64,000 nucleotides of DNA, from the NCBI RefSeq assembly GCF_033958435.1, contig NC_134150.1, positions 38,745,501 to 38,809,500 of the forward strand. The letters run 5' to 3'. The notes below the pieces were generated by a model. It worked only from the letters and a program-made list of their open reading frames with translations. It did not search any database and had not been told where the DNA came from. Shown piece by piece: positions 32,746-44,305 of the stretch. Within the stretch, counting starts at the first letter, position 1; the number at the start of each line of letters is the position of its first letter. The position numbers and the translations under genes are program-made. This DNA is from Carettochelys insculpta (taxonomy: Eukaryota > Chordata > Testudines > Carettochelyidae).

Positions 32746-34742
32746 ATTCATATATGTACAACATTCCTTAACCTTAGACCTCTATTACAGTCCAGAGATC
32801 TGTACACCAGAGGGGACATGGCAGGTGGTGAGAGAACCAAAGAACCTTCTTACAAGGATCACCTTGTCCTTCACTGATGGGTGACGAATTATGTAGGCTG
32901 TACTACCAGGCTATGGCCAGAAGAGTAAGTGCAGCCTAAGGATATCAATCAAAGTAAGACTCTCTGGGTGGGTCATGTAGAAGGACTGGGCTGGGTGAGG
33001 AATGGGCAAGCCAGGATGATGGGAAGACCCCTCACTCCCGCATCCATTGGCCCACCTGAATTCCACATGGAGTAAAGGGCCCCAGCCAATGCTCCATCTA
33101 ATCCTTTCCACACACGTGCAGAATAATTGTTCTGTGCACTGAGGCATGTGCACAAGCACCACCAATCGAAACAAAAACCTAGCGTGGATGCTGTGCTAGT
33201 CAGCCAGGCAGCACTTGAATCTCTGAGTGGCTGCACAAGCACCAAGCTTACAGTGAACTCTATTCTCAGCTATACTATCTTTTCTGCTCCCCAGTCATCT
33301 GGTATGAGAACTCGAGCCGTGCGTACTGTAAGCCATTACAGCAACGGGATACAACGTTAGATTTACTGTATCTAGGCCCATAGGGGAAAGAGATTTTTGC
33401 CTTAGCCAAGTGGGCCTACCGAGGTCACTGGGACTATTGAAAACCCCATAGGATTTGGCCCGAAGTTGACTAAATCAGAAACAAACTAGCTAGGACTTTT
33501 CAATTCACCGAGTTTGGGTTGGAGAGTGCAAATAACAATTTGTGGTCCAGAGCAGAGTGGTGGTTTTATATATATTTATTTTTTAAAGGGAACCATTACT
33601 GACAGATGGAAAGGGTTTTTATTCCAAAGAATTTTACTGGCTGATATTCTAGGGAACATGGAGAACTTCACAGCTAAAGTCTGGACATGGTTTCCCTGGT
33701 ATAAATCCAGGTCTGGGATTTTATCTTATCTCGTGATGCTATGGAAGGAGGTGACCCAAGTGTCCTTATCCTGTCCCCAGCCCACCCCTCCCCTCCCCTC
33801 CCCTTTGTTGCCCCAGGACTGAACCTGGAGTCTGCAGAGAAACTTGCATGAGGTTTGGGGAAATGGAGAAGGAGACAGGGATTTCAGAGAAGCAAACTGG
33901 GTATTACAATCACCAGGGCCCAGGAGAGCTTTGTATACTAACAGTATTGAAGTTTTTCAATATGGGAGGAAAAGTCTCTCTCTCAGCAGGAAAGGAAGTT
34001 GAGTACAGCGTGGACATAGATATAGCTGCACAAATGTTCACTCGCCTAACATAAGAAAATCGTGTATTTCTTGGTGCCACTTGTCCTACTGAGCTGTCTC
34101 CAGTCCTGTTAGAATGTGACTTGCTGAAGTTTTCTCCATGGAATGAACAGTTACAGTCCAGTCCACGGACCCATACAAACTATTTGCATTATAGCTTGGA
34201 AACTGGGCACTCAGAGTTGGTCAAAATAATTTGATATGAAGTTTCTCTGTGAACTATTTATTTTAATGTCAATGGAAGGGCCAAATAACTTGCATTGTTC
34301 AAGAAATATCGACACCAGAAGCCAATGAACATAGTCTCAATGCCGGCATTTAGTGGACTGCAGTGGCAGAGTCTTTATACCTGCATTACAGCTGTTTGGA
34401 AAATGTTTTTAAGATTAATTATGATAATTGTATCCACATTTCAGTGCAAAAATGGACTTTTCATAGCAAAACTGAAAATATACATATTTGTGAAACTTTT
34501 TTGAGGAAAACTGATGTTTCTTGTGAAAAATATTAGTTTAATCACATAATCCCTTTTTTATCTGTTTAAAACAGTTTAAATGGAATTCGTTGACCACTTC
34601 TACTCTACAGAGTAGATGGCATGTTGGGTTTAGTCACAGTCAAACATGGATCAATGAGAAGGAAACAGGGAATGAGCAGCAAAACAGTAACTTCTGACAA
34701 TTAAAGAGTGCAGAAGCAGGAAGGATGGTCTGGTACTCAGTG
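32746..34742. other. Non-coding stretch, nothing recognised
   Basis: No gene or clear repeat. An apparent 102-residue frame near 33514-33822 has no recognisable domain and reads through low-complexity CTCCC sequence. Confidence 0.4.
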
Positions 34743-34745
34743 TAA

Positions 34746-34954
34746 GGTAACAGCTACGCAACCAAGTTTTGTTGACAAAACTTACATCGACACCCAAAAG
34801 TTGACAAAACAAAACTCACCAGATCACGTCCATGCTGGGATGACACCCTCATTGACAGCATGAGCAATGCACTGTGGGTGTGTATCATCAGTAAATTGAT
34901 GCCCAGTGGATCAGTCCCTGCTGAGTTGAGCATTGGTGAAGTGAAGACATGCCC
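34746..34954. mobile_element. Short MITE with TAA duplication
   Basis: Starts GGTAACAGCTACGC and ends GAAGACATGCCC. TAA lies on both sides (34743-34745 and 34955-34957). The interior TTTTGTTGACAAAACTT block links it to the group at 17881 and 63090. Confidence 0.6.
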
Positions 34955-34964
34955 TAAGGATGAG

Positions 34965-35165
34965 GTTTTGAAAGGTATTGCTTACTTCACTTCTGCAAAT
35001 CCCACCACTTGCCCATTTATGTCTTTAGGTACCTAAATACCTTTCAAATTCTGACCCTCTGTCACTTCTGAAAATGGGACAGGCGTCGACTCATTTGAAA
35101 ATTTTATTTTCAGTGCCTTAATTAGACATCCAAGTTTGAAAACTTCAGCTTAAGTCAATTTTTCC
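34965..35165. repeat. Old palindromic dispersed repeat
   Basis: Contains GTACCTAAATACCTTTCAAA with a rough inverse GAAAGGTATTGC nearby, matching similar remnants at 29665 and 44215. Family not identified. Confidence 0.35.
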
Positions 35166-35971
35166 CTTGCAATGAAATATTCAGCTCCCTAATACCTGGT
35201 GCACGGAAAGACATGCTTATGTCATTACTCGAAGTTCATTTAGCTATGGTTCTTGTTAGCTACTTGATTATTGCATGAGGTAATATAGTTACACAGGGTT
35301 GGCCTTGATTTAGTTAATCATTTCAGTGATGCATAATATAAAACAAGGATAAAACAAATTGTCTCCATAAAACAGAAAGCCAGCAATGGTTTCATGTCAC
35401 ATTTTAGCAAAACCATCTGTAATTGTCTCTACTCGCTGAATATGTATCATTAATGATCATCCCCCTTAAAACTCAGTTTCAGCTCTGCTGCACATTAGGA
35501 AAGGAAAAGTTAACACAATCCCAGACAGAAAATCATTGAAACAAGCTGCCTTTTGTCCTCTTTTCTTTTCTTGTACTTTTGTAATTTCTGCCTCAAACAG
35601 TTATTTTTCCCTGCTCTCTACTTTTTGGCCAGCCACCCTGACCCACTCTGAGGAATATTCATGCACAGGGGCTTTGAATTTGCAAGCATGCTGTGCATAT
35701 AATCATCTCTAAAGATCTTCTACAGCACCGAAAGAGAGACTGATTGTAGGATATGCTGCCCAAAGGATATCCAAAAAGCACAACTACTTTTACCTTCAGC
35801 CAATGCTGCTTGGGAAAGAGTAGTTGAACCATACAGATCAGATTCCCTATTTTCTGTGTAAGTGTGGGACACAAATACCAGTTTTATTCACCACTGCATT
35901 ACTCCAGTTTTACCTCCTTGTGGCTCTACTTCTTCCTACTAGATCTGTGGGGATCCTAGATACCTAATGTT
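35166..35971. other. Non-coding stretch, nothing recognised
   Basis: AT-rich unique-looking sequence. 35380-35560 has several complex A/T words (ATCATTAATGATCATCC is partly palindromic) and could be regulatory. No gene. Confidence 0.35.
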
Positions 35972-36365
35972 AGGGCCATCCTTACCCATATGCAGAATAC
36001 ACACCTGTGTAGGGCACCTGAACATTTCAGGCACCACTGGGTCTTAATGGCCACCCTTCTGCCTCTTTCTATCCCTGTTCTGTAGCTGCTGGAGCCTGGT
36101 TAATCTCTTCTGGAGAGGAGCAAGTTAACTGAAAAGTGACATAACCTTCCAGCAGGTTAGCAGAACACTGAACCAGTGAAAGAGCCATTCAAGTGCTAAT
36201 GAAGCCAATTAACAGGCATATATGTCAGTTTTACTGTGTTAAGTCAACAGGACCTTGAAGTAAAATCTGCTTTAAAAATACTAGTGTGTCACTAAAGATT
36301 ATAAAATAATAGCTGCAAAAATCCCCCCCAAACCTCCCCAGCTGCAGCTGGGCATACCAATTTAA
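35972..36365. mobile_element. hAT-like repeat, copy 1 (no SINE insertion)
   Basis: Begins AGGGCCATCCTTACCCATAT and shares ordered blocks with 51784-52407: AGGGCACCTG, CTATCCCTGTTCTG, AATGAAGCC, AACAGGCAT and TTACTGTGTTA. It lacks the foldback present in the second copy, so it serves as a paralogous empty site. The right terminus is lost. Confidence 0.55.
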
Positions 36366-36370
36366 TAGTA

Positions 36371-36688
36371 TAGGGTTAACCTCTCTAGTTTGGCAATGTC
36401 TCATCCGGCAACATCTGTATCTGGTATGATTTTAGTTAGCCAGATGAACACTTATCATGGGTGTGTCCAAGTTTCCTGTGGTCCCAGAAAGTTCATTTAC
36501 AGCCACCAGTCCCGGCTCTCAGTGTTCTGGGCTGTTATTTAGCTCTAATTTTTGTCTTCCAAGAGTTCAGTAAGCTGTGGAAGTATTGTAAATGCTGCAA
36601 AACAATATTAATCTTCCAAGGTCTGGCAAATTCTCTCATCTGACACCAGTCAGGTCTTGAGGGTAGCAAACTAGAAAGGTTCAACTTG
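36371..36688 (-). mobile_element. Tc1/mariner (pogo/Tigger-like) MITE, second copy
   Basis: Inverted termini TAGGGTTAACCTCTCTAG and (right) GAAAGGTTCAACTTG, with TA on both sides (36369-36370, 36689-36690). Reverse-complement homologue of 31900-32195. Confidence 0.75.
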
Positions 36689-37159
36689 TACTGCATAGGT
36701 CCTCATAAATCCCAAGGACAGCCCCGACTGGGGTACTAACTAGGACTCCTTTGGCTGCTGGGCAATGAATCCAGCCTCTTTAATGAATTCCGATCAATGA
36801 GGACAGATCACAATGAAGAGTCATCCCCCACAAGTGGGAGCAGACTGATTGCTCCTTAATCTACCACATTTTTGTTGAAATATCTGCACAACAAAATGGT
36901 GTATAATTCCTCTTCCTAACTCCCAGTATATATTCATCAGGCTGATAATGAACTGAGCCTCATTAACTGTAGTGCTGAGTTGCAATACATGCTCTTTTCA
37001 GAGATCTGTGAGTATGAAGGGCCGGGGGCCCTGTGTATGCACCGATTTCTCCCTGTTCTCAGCTGTCCAGAGAAGCCGCTAGAGTTTTTGCAAAAAAATA
37101 GGCAGGAGTGATAAAGAGGTACTTTGGTATTTCTTTCAGCTGCAGTTACTTAAGAGCCC
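36689..37159. other. Non-coding stretch, nothing recognised
   Basis: No gene and no repeat recognised. Confidence 0.4.
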
Positions 37160-37172
37160 TTGCGTATGTACT

Positions 37173-37860
37173 TCAAAAACAACAAGAAGTCCTGTGGCAC
37201 CTTATAGACTAACAGATATTTTGGCGCATAAGCTTTTGTGGGCAAAGACCCGCTTCGTCAGATGCATGAGTGAGGGGAGAGGTTCCAGGGGGTATTTAAA
37301 TAGTGGGGTCCAGTAAGAGGGAGAGCCAGAGCTGACAAGGTCTCTTCAGCAAGGTGGAAATGGCTGATAGTAGTATGTATCAAAAGAGGAAAAAACAAGT
37401 CAGATGAGACAGGGGATATGGGCCCAATATCAGAGTCTAATGGGGAGACATTAATACCCAGGACAGAGAAGCTGCTTTTGTGAGGGGCGAGCCATTCCCA
37501 CTCTGGGACCCCACTCTTTAAATACCCCTCTGGAACCTGCCCCCCATTCATGCATCTGATAAAGCGGCCCATGAAAGCTTATGCTCCAAAATATCTAAAC
37601 AAAAAAGCTGTCCAGCAGCATTTTAAAGACTAACAAAATAATCTATCAGGTGATGAGCTTTCGTGGGACAGACCCACTTCTTCAGATCTGAAGAAGTGGG
37701 TCTGTCCCACGAAAGCTCATCACCTGATAGATTATTTTGTTAGTCTTTAAAATGCTGCTGGACAGCTTTTTTGTTCCAAAATATCTGTTAGTTTATAAGG
37801 TGCCACAGGACTTTTTGTTGTTCTTGAAGATACAGACTAACATGGTTATGTCTGTGATAC
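37173..37860 (-). mobile_element. Long foldback-family element hosting a second one
   Basis: The sense arm without head (37173-37310) includes GACTAACAGATATTTTGG and an extension to ATTTAAATAGTGGGGTCC. The antisense arm (about 37500-37596 plus 37787-37860) mirrors it and ends with the head (ACAGACTAACATGGTTATG). The loop is about 190 bases. TTGCGTATGTACT (37160) and TTGTGTATGTATT (37861) form a likely 13-base duplication with two transitions. A perfect palindrome is inserted at 37597. Confidence 0.75.
37597..37775. mobile_element. Perfect 178-bp palindromic insertion
   Basis: 37598-37775 is self-complementary base for base: 89-base arms meeting at AGATCT (37684-37689). Each arm is the foldback-family core without head (AAACAAAAAAGCTG to GACCCACTTCTTC). 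CCAAAATATCT flanks it exactly on both sides (37586-37596 and 37776-37786), an 11-base target duplication within the host repeat. Confidence 0.95.
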
Positions 37861-38184
37861 TTGTGTATGTATTGTGGCATTTGCTCGCAATTACACTTTG
37901 TTAGTTTAATCCTGTTGTAGTGAACTCTTCACTACTTTTTCCTTTCAATGAGTGTGGGAATAAAATGCAATTTAATCAAATTCAGCATCTGAGATTTTTA
38001 AATTAGTTGCCATGACCACCAATGGTTAGGTGAAAGCTATCATAATCAGTCTATAAATGAGAAAACAGAGATGCAGACACTAACAGCAACATTTAAAACA
38101 AAAATTGGCATCCAGTAATATACCTGAAATGTTGCACCCATAGTGAATGTAGAGTAGAAGTGGTCTTATACAGGTGTATAATAA
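37861..38184. other. Non-coding stretch, nothing recognised
   Basis: AT-rich, no gene or recognised repeat. Confidence 0.4.
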
Positions 38185-38375
38185 TAATTTATGTACTTAG
38201 TGTCTTTCATTCAAGCATCTCAAAGCCTTTTATGAACATCAGTTACAGATAATTATCGTTAGCCCTTTTAATAAATAGATAAACTAAGGGGAAGAAGTAT
38301 TAAATAACTTTCCCATGACTAAAAATAAAATCACTGGCAGAGTTATGTGTAGAACCAAAGAATAAGACTGGTGGT
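38185..38375 (-). mobile_element. MIR-like CORE-SINE, degraded
   Basis: Antisense blocks: ATCTCAAAGCCTTTTATGAA, TAGATAAACTAAGGGG and ATCACTGGCAGAGTTATG, in MIR order. Similar copies are at 40925 and 43990. Confidence 0.55.
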
Positions 38376-38411
38376 CTAATTTGGAGATGATATGTCTTCT
38401 ATGTCAAAAAG

Positions 38412-38872
38412 TCTCAGGTGATAGCCATGTTAGGCTGTAGCTTCACAAACAGCAGTCCTGTGATACCTTGGAGACTAACAAATTTAATAGTTCATAGAGA
38501 TTTCATGGGTAAAAACAAAGAATTTTACCACAAAATTACAGAGGGAGAAATCTCAATTGAAATTCATTTACAAGTTTAACACCTTTAACCTTGTCCTGAA
38601 GAGAGATGTTAATTAGATTAAGCATTATAAGGGCAATTTCCCCACCTTTGATAGTCCGAGAAATGAGACACATTCAATTTAAATTTGCTTTATTAATTGG
38701 TCCTACTAGTAACAGAAAACTTCTTCCCTCCCTCACCTCCCTTCCCCTCTTCCTACTATATAAACCCTGGATTCTGTTTTTAACCTCTGTTTCCATTTGA
38801 TGAAGTGGATGTTATCCACAAAAGCTCACGACCTAATCAATTTGTTAGTCTCTAAGGTGCTGGACTGCTTCT
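38412..38872 (+). mobile_element. Foldback-family element with long loop
   Basis: The sense arm with head (GATAGCCATGTTAGGCTG) covers 38412-38513. The antisense arm without head (GATGAAGTGGATGTTATCC to GGACTGCTT) covers about 38797-38872. About 280 bases of AT-rich sequence separate them. Confidence 0.65.
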
Positions 38873-39865
38873 TACATATCTTCCCTGTCAAGGCTGAAAA
38901 GTAGTGCCACATATTAAAGATCTGGAAGATGGGCCTTGCAAAGGACAGATGGATGTGATGGTGACTTTTTGATGATTTTTGACCCTAGGTCTCTTTGAGA
39001 CTTTTACTCAGCAGAAGTTGATCTGACTTCAGTTAGGTTTTAGTTACCAAAGTAATGAGGCTGTTAAAGTACAGTTCATAACAGGGGCTGCAGCTAGCGC
39101 TTTCTTTGATAATTTCTTTTTTCTTTCATTTGTTTATTTCGAATAACGGTGCTTTGTTCCAGGCCCAAACGCAAAAGTCTCTTGACTCTGTTCTCTCCTT
39201 GACTTGTTGCAGATGTATTGAAATAAATCTTTAGAAGGAACAAACCTTCGTTTCCTCTCTCCCCAGCAGATGCAGTCAAAAATCCCAGGAAAAGAAAAAT
39301 AAATCACAATCTCAGCTTGCAAAGACTTGGATGATACAGGCCTGTTTCTACAGTCCACCAGTCAAATGAAAATGTGCCTACCATCTTAGACACATTGTGA
39401 CCAAAAGTGTTAGCTTAGAAGATCAAATTGTAGCACACAAATACCACAAACCAATCCAAAGCAAAGCACTGCTTCTTGAGTTGGAAAGGACTTCTAGAAA
39501 GTCAGCTGGGCAATTCTTCTGAACTTCCCTAATAAACATGTTTTAACAGTACAGGAAAGACCTTACAACCACTGTTCTGAACCTGTTCTAAATAAACCTG
39601 GCCCAAGTCAGCAGGAACCAAAAGTCCCTGACAATATGAATATTGTTGGTGGCGTATCTGAAATGAGTGGGTTGGGTGAGTCCCATGCCTGTTCTCAGTG
39701 GAAAGATTTCATCACCACAAGAGTCACTATGGCAATTGTCAACCTAGTAATCAATCCCACTAAAGAAACCTATGACTGAAGGGGTATGAAGGCGGACCTA
39801 TCTTTGCAGTCCTAAGGGCTTTTCTAGTTCAGACTGGTGGGTGGAAATTTGCACAGAAGTATAGA
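38873..39865. other. Non-coding stretch, nothing recognised
   Basis: No gene with a recognisable domain. No clear repeat. Confidence 0.4.
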
Positions 39866-40580
39866 AGTGTAGGACTGGAAGGAACCTGTAGAAGTTATCA
39901 AGTCCAGCCACCCTAAGCCAAGGCAGGACCAAGTAGACCTAGATTATCTTAAGTCTTTGTCCAGTCTGTTCTTAAAATACCTCCAGTAATGGGGGTTCCA
40001 CAACCTCTCTTGTAACCTTATTACAAATCTAAGATATTTTCCCTAATGTCTAATCTAACTCTTCCTTGCTGTGGATTAAGCCCATTGCCCACAGGTGAGA
40101 AAAGTATGCAAAAAGTTACTTAAGTAAAAGTACAGCTGCTGGGGGAGAGGTGGGCAATGTATGTAAGTACAAGTCACTGCTGTTCCTCTGGGAAACTACT
40201 TGAGTAAAAGCCTGTGTGCACACACATACACGTGCCGCATCTTGATTGTACTCAAGTATCCAGAAGTGAAAGCAGCTGCACTTTCACTAAAGTGACTTTT
40301 GGAGTACTTTTTCCACCTCTGCCTTTGTCCTGTTTTCAGTAGACATTGTGAACAATTGGTCACAGTCCTCTTTATAGCATATTAACCCTTAGCATATTTG
40401 AAGACTTAATAGATCCACCCTCAGTCTCTCTCAAGACTGAAACATGCCCAGGTTTCTTCACCTTTTCTCACAGGTCAAGTTTTCCAAACCTTTTTAATTT
40501 TTCTTGCTCTCCTTGGGATTCTCTTCAATTTGTTCACATCCTTCCCCCCGGCATTGTCATTGGTAGTTCTACAAACTACA
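39866..40580 (-). mobile_element. CR1 LINE 3' fragment, interrupted
   Basis: Antisense CR1 blocks in order: GGACTGGAAGGAACCTGTAG, AAGGCAGGACCAAGTAG, GTTCCACAACCTCTCTTG; then, after an insertion, AGACTGAAACATGCCCAGG, CTCCTTGGGATTCTCTTC and AATTTGTTCACATCC. Frame-destroying decay throughout. Confidence 0.7.
40092..40321. mobile_element. hAT-type MITE inside CR1
   Basis: Left end CAGGTGAGAAAAGTATG, right end GTACTTTTTCCACCTCTG: inverted hAT-like termini. The CR1 sequence resumes after it. No matching 8-base duplication is visible, so the borders may be a few bases off. Confidence 0.55.
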
Positions 40581-40924
40581 CCAGGCCTTCAATATGGCCA
40601 TCTGACACTCTTCACAAGCAGTAAAACTCCTTTAAAAAGTCATTTGACTTTCTTTTAAAAACTTAACTGTCTAATGTGTTATTTTTGCAAAAGCGCCTGG
40701 AGGAAATACATGGAAATATCCTTCCAAAGGTACATTCTCTGTGATAAAGGGCACATTCTGCATGAAATAATTGCAGTACACTCTAACTTAGAGTGCAAAT
40801 GTAATCTGGCAAAAAAAAACCCCAAAAACAAATAAACATATGGCCACTTTTCTGTTGTTTTTTGGTTTAGCTGAAGTTGATTAGAAACAGGTTTAAGTTA
40901 AATCAAACTAAATACCTAGTTCTG

Positions 40925-41100
40925 ACATAGCATTTCTATCTGTAGCTCTTTAAACACTTTACAGAGGAGGGTAGTGTCATTGTCCCCATTTTACAGATAG
41001 AGAAACTGAGGTACATAGAAGCAACGTGACATGCCCAAGGTCAGCCAACAAGTTGGTGGCAGAACCAGGAATAGTGCCAGGTCTCCTAAGAGCTTCTAAA
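40925..41100 (-). mobile_element. MIR-like CORE-SINE
   Basis: CCCCATTTTACAGATAGAGA, AACTGAGGTACATAGAAG, GACATGCCCAAGGTCAG and GTGGCAGAACCAGGAATAG are the CORE/MIR blocks in antisense order. Best preserved of the three copies here. Confidence 0.75.
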
Positions 41101-42797
41101 ATGAAATGAGTGTCCACACAGGAGTTAGTGCCATTTTCCTTATGCTGATGAAGCTCTCATGTCGACCAGCACTAAGGATGTGTGGTCAGCTCTTCAGCTG
41201 CTGTAACTGGGACAGCTTAAATTGGGGGTGTGCAGCTTCACGCCACCAGCCCTTTGTTCCTTCTGCTCGGGTATTCTCCTAGGGATAAGCATAGACATGC
41301 AAACTGCATTTATTTCAAAAACATGGCAGCCCTGCCCTCTTGTGCCAGATCTTCACTCATGAGGGCCACGCTGGCTGTTGGTTACAAGTGGCACTGACAC
41401 ATGCTGAGCAATTAGGACAGTCGCATGCAGGAAAGTGTAACTAGATGCTGTGAACCCTGGAAAAAATTAACCCCAACCACAGACCATCAGTCAGACTATT
41501 ATTTAATAATACGTCCCAAATGTGCAAAGCACTTAGTTTTAGAATAACAGGAAAGAAGAATAACTTTCCGCTGAGTGTTAAAATGTCGCTTGGGAAGCAC
41601 ACACACAAGAAACATGAATGTCTGGGGTCATACTCACTCTGGGACTCAATAATCACCCCTCTTCTCTGAAGTTGCTGCCTTGGCAGGCTTCATAGGGGGA
41701 GGGCTAGCATATTCTCCTCTAACATGGGACTGACAATGCATCCTATTGGTATTAACTCTGCTTCCAAACATAGGTCTTGCTAGGCAATGCTGTTATTCAT
41801 GCACTCTAACGCCGGTATTGCCTTAATGGGTGGAAGGCAGCTAATGGTAAGAAGAAGGCCCGAGGTCCAAAACCTAAGTAACAGGAGAACAGCTGCAATT
41901 CCCAACATGCCAAGGAAACCACTAAGAAATTGCTGTTTTCCTTCTCCTACAGCAGCAGGCAGGCTTGTTGACTCACTAGGAGCTCTAGAAGGCCTGGCTA
42001 GAAAGAGAGCATTGTGATCCCTGTCTGTTTCTTTCTCTACTACAAAAGGGTCCATTCATCTGGGCTACTTTTGAAGGGAGGGTAAGGGATATCACTAGCA
42101 CGAACTGGATCTGAACACTTCAACCATAATTTAGAAGGTCAGGCTTCAACCTGGGGAAATATTTTTCCTTTTTCGTGGCACTGTTCATTTGATTCCCTAT
42201 CTTTTCTGACAGGCGCCGGCTTACAAGTAGCCAAGAGAGCATCCTTGAGGCACAAGCAACAGGGGAATTAACAGGGATGAAGAAAATATTCTCCTTTGGC
42301 GCTGAGCAAATGGGTATTTTCATGGAGCTGAACTAAACTAAAATAAAATGAAATAAAATTCCACACCCTCTCCTTTCTGGCCCAGAATTCTGAAACTTTG
42401 TCTTATTTCAAAGGGCTGAATGCAAATGGATTTTTGAAATGCATATGGTTCCTGATTCATTTAACCACCAGTCTTTGTGGATCACCACTGGGGCTGTCTG
42501 TGTGTGGGAAGATCTACAATGTAATTGCTTTCGGCAGAGTATTGCCGTGCTGTGTAATTAAAATATAGGAGGCTGCCAGTTTCAAATTTTTTAATTGATT
42601 TCATCTGCATCTGGGGGATTAAGCCCCTCCAAGCTGCTTACTGATGCTTCTATTTTCAGTGCACAAAATGGTTCCCAATCCCAAGCAAGGGGGAGAAGAA
42701 GAAAGCTTTCAGTTTTGCAATTGCCTTTATTTCTAGCATCAGCCAAGAATGCAGCTGGAGGTTAGCTCACAAGCTGCGGATGAACCCAATGCATGTC
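41101..42797. other. Non-coding stretch, possible enhancer DNA at 42455-42640
   Basis: No gene found. 42455-42640 is non-repetitive, with CAATGTAATTGC, TGTGTAATTAAAATATAGG and TTTTTTAATTGATTTC words, the look of a conserved developmental element. Conservation cannot be tested here. Confidence 0.35.
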
Positions 42798-42805
42798 ACT
42801 TAGCT

Positions 42806-43139
42806 CAGGGGTGAGAGAACTATTTACACTGGGCCCCACTTTTCATCCCTGTAATTAGCAGGACCCCGCCCTCAACCTGTCTCATATAATCCAACCCAAT
42901 GGAAGTTTTGGTTATATTCATGTGAAAAAAAAAATCTTTTCGGCGGGTGTTAGAAAATACATATCTAGAATGTAAAAACTTTATTAATTGATGTGAAAAC
43001 ACACACATAAAAATAGCAATATAGTTCAACATTTTTAATGAGATGAATGAGCCTGAGACCCAGCAGACAATTTTTCTGAGCCCCTTTTATGAAATTTCAC
43101 ACCCCGCAGGAGGTCTATTGCCCACTTGGTGCACCCCTG
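42806..43139. mobile_element. hAT-type MITE with 8-bp duplication
   Basis: Left end CAGGGGTGAGAGAAC, right end GGTGCACCCCTG. Flanks ACTTAGCT (42798-42805) and TCTTAGCT (43140-43147) agree at 7 of 8 bases, the expected hAT target duplication length. Confidence 0.75.
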
Positions 43140-43147
43140 TCTTAGCT

Positions 43148-43989
43148 TGTGAAAACGTTGGTGAAAGCAGCTCACTGTGGCTGTTTCAGAGAGGGAGTTG
43201 AGAGCTGAAAGAAAAGAAGGAAAAAAAAAAAAAAGACAAGGGGGAATGGAGGAACCAAGGCCCACAGAAAAATTTGACACCTCCTAAATCAGAGTGACAA
43301 TTTCAGCACAGTGTTTATGCACAGTGGTAAAACTAAATTATCTGAGACTGATTGTGCCCACATGTCACTTGTTATCCAGCATGGCTTTCCTTGAGTATAG
43401 GAAACTTAATACAAGGAAACACATGACAATTAAAATCAATATAATCATCAAAAGGACAGAATCAGCAACAAGACTTTTTTTTTTTTAATATCTAAACAGT
43501 TTAATAAGTGAAAACAGTGGAGGAGAAGGAAAGGGTGTGTGATTGGAACAGTTGCCTCTACCCCACTCACACAAACACCAGGCAGGAAGGGAGTAAGTTT
43601 CAAGGCAGCAGCTAAATAGGAATTACAGTGGAGATTCTGACTAGGAACAAGTATAAAATAGCTAAGGAGATCCTCAAAGGTTTACAAGAGTCTATTAAGA
43701 TATTCTCCTTTTACTACACCTGCCATCCATTTCATAGTGGGGAATCTGGGTCAGAGGGTGGCATGCACGGAGGAGGAGGACAAGGAGATGGCGACTTAGG
43801 AGACCAGTGGTCTGTTCTCCACCAGTGACTTTTACTAAGTCACTCTTCATCTGTCTCTTGTCTTGTTTATAATCTTTCCAGGGAAGAGACTGTTTTTCCC
43901 CACATGTCCATATAATGCCTAACTCAATAGTCCCATGATCTCAGGTGAGGGCTGTAGCTGTTACTGTGAATAGACTAGCAGTAGGTGAT
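43148..43989. other. Non-coding stretch, A- and T-runs
   Basis: Poly-A near 43219 and poly-T near 43476. No gene or recognised repeat. Confidence 0.4.
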
Positions 43990-44085
43990 CAACCAATTTT
44001 ACAGAGAGAGAAACTGAGGCACATAGCGACGTGATACAGCTGAGACTAAAACCAAGGCCCCAGGGTTGTATCCCCAGAACTGTCC
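43990..44085 (-). mobile_element. MIR-like CORE-SINE fragment
   Basis: CAATTTTACAGAGAGAGAAA, CTGAGGCACATAGCGACG and a degraded AAACCAAGGCCCCAGGG block. Confidence 0.65.
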
Positions 44086-44214
44086 TTACTTACCATTCTT
44101 TCAGAAAGGGCTGGTCATTTCTGAAGACATATGCAAAGTTTAAAGGACTTTTAAAGAGAGTCATGGGTTGAGTCAATCACATACAGCAGCACAGAACACC
44201 TGTAATATGGCCTT

Positions 44215-44305
44215 GCCCAGATTCTCAATGGTATGTGGGTGCTTCCACTTCCACTGATGGAAATGGGAATTAGGAGTTTAAATACCTCTGAGATCTGGGC
44301 CTCTG
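44215..44305. repeat. Old palindromic dispersed repeat
   Basis: CACTTCCACTGATGGAAATG with flanking TTAAATACCTCTGAGATCTG resembles the remnant at 29665 and 34965. Confidence 0.35.

Noticed and set aside
33514..33822. 102-codon plus-strand frame
   Set aside because: It passes through simple CTCCC sequence and has no recognisable domain.
37598..37775. A microRNA precursor
   Set aside because: The hairpin is a perfect palindrome with no loop and belongs to a dispersed repeat family. Nothing points to a discrete miRNA.
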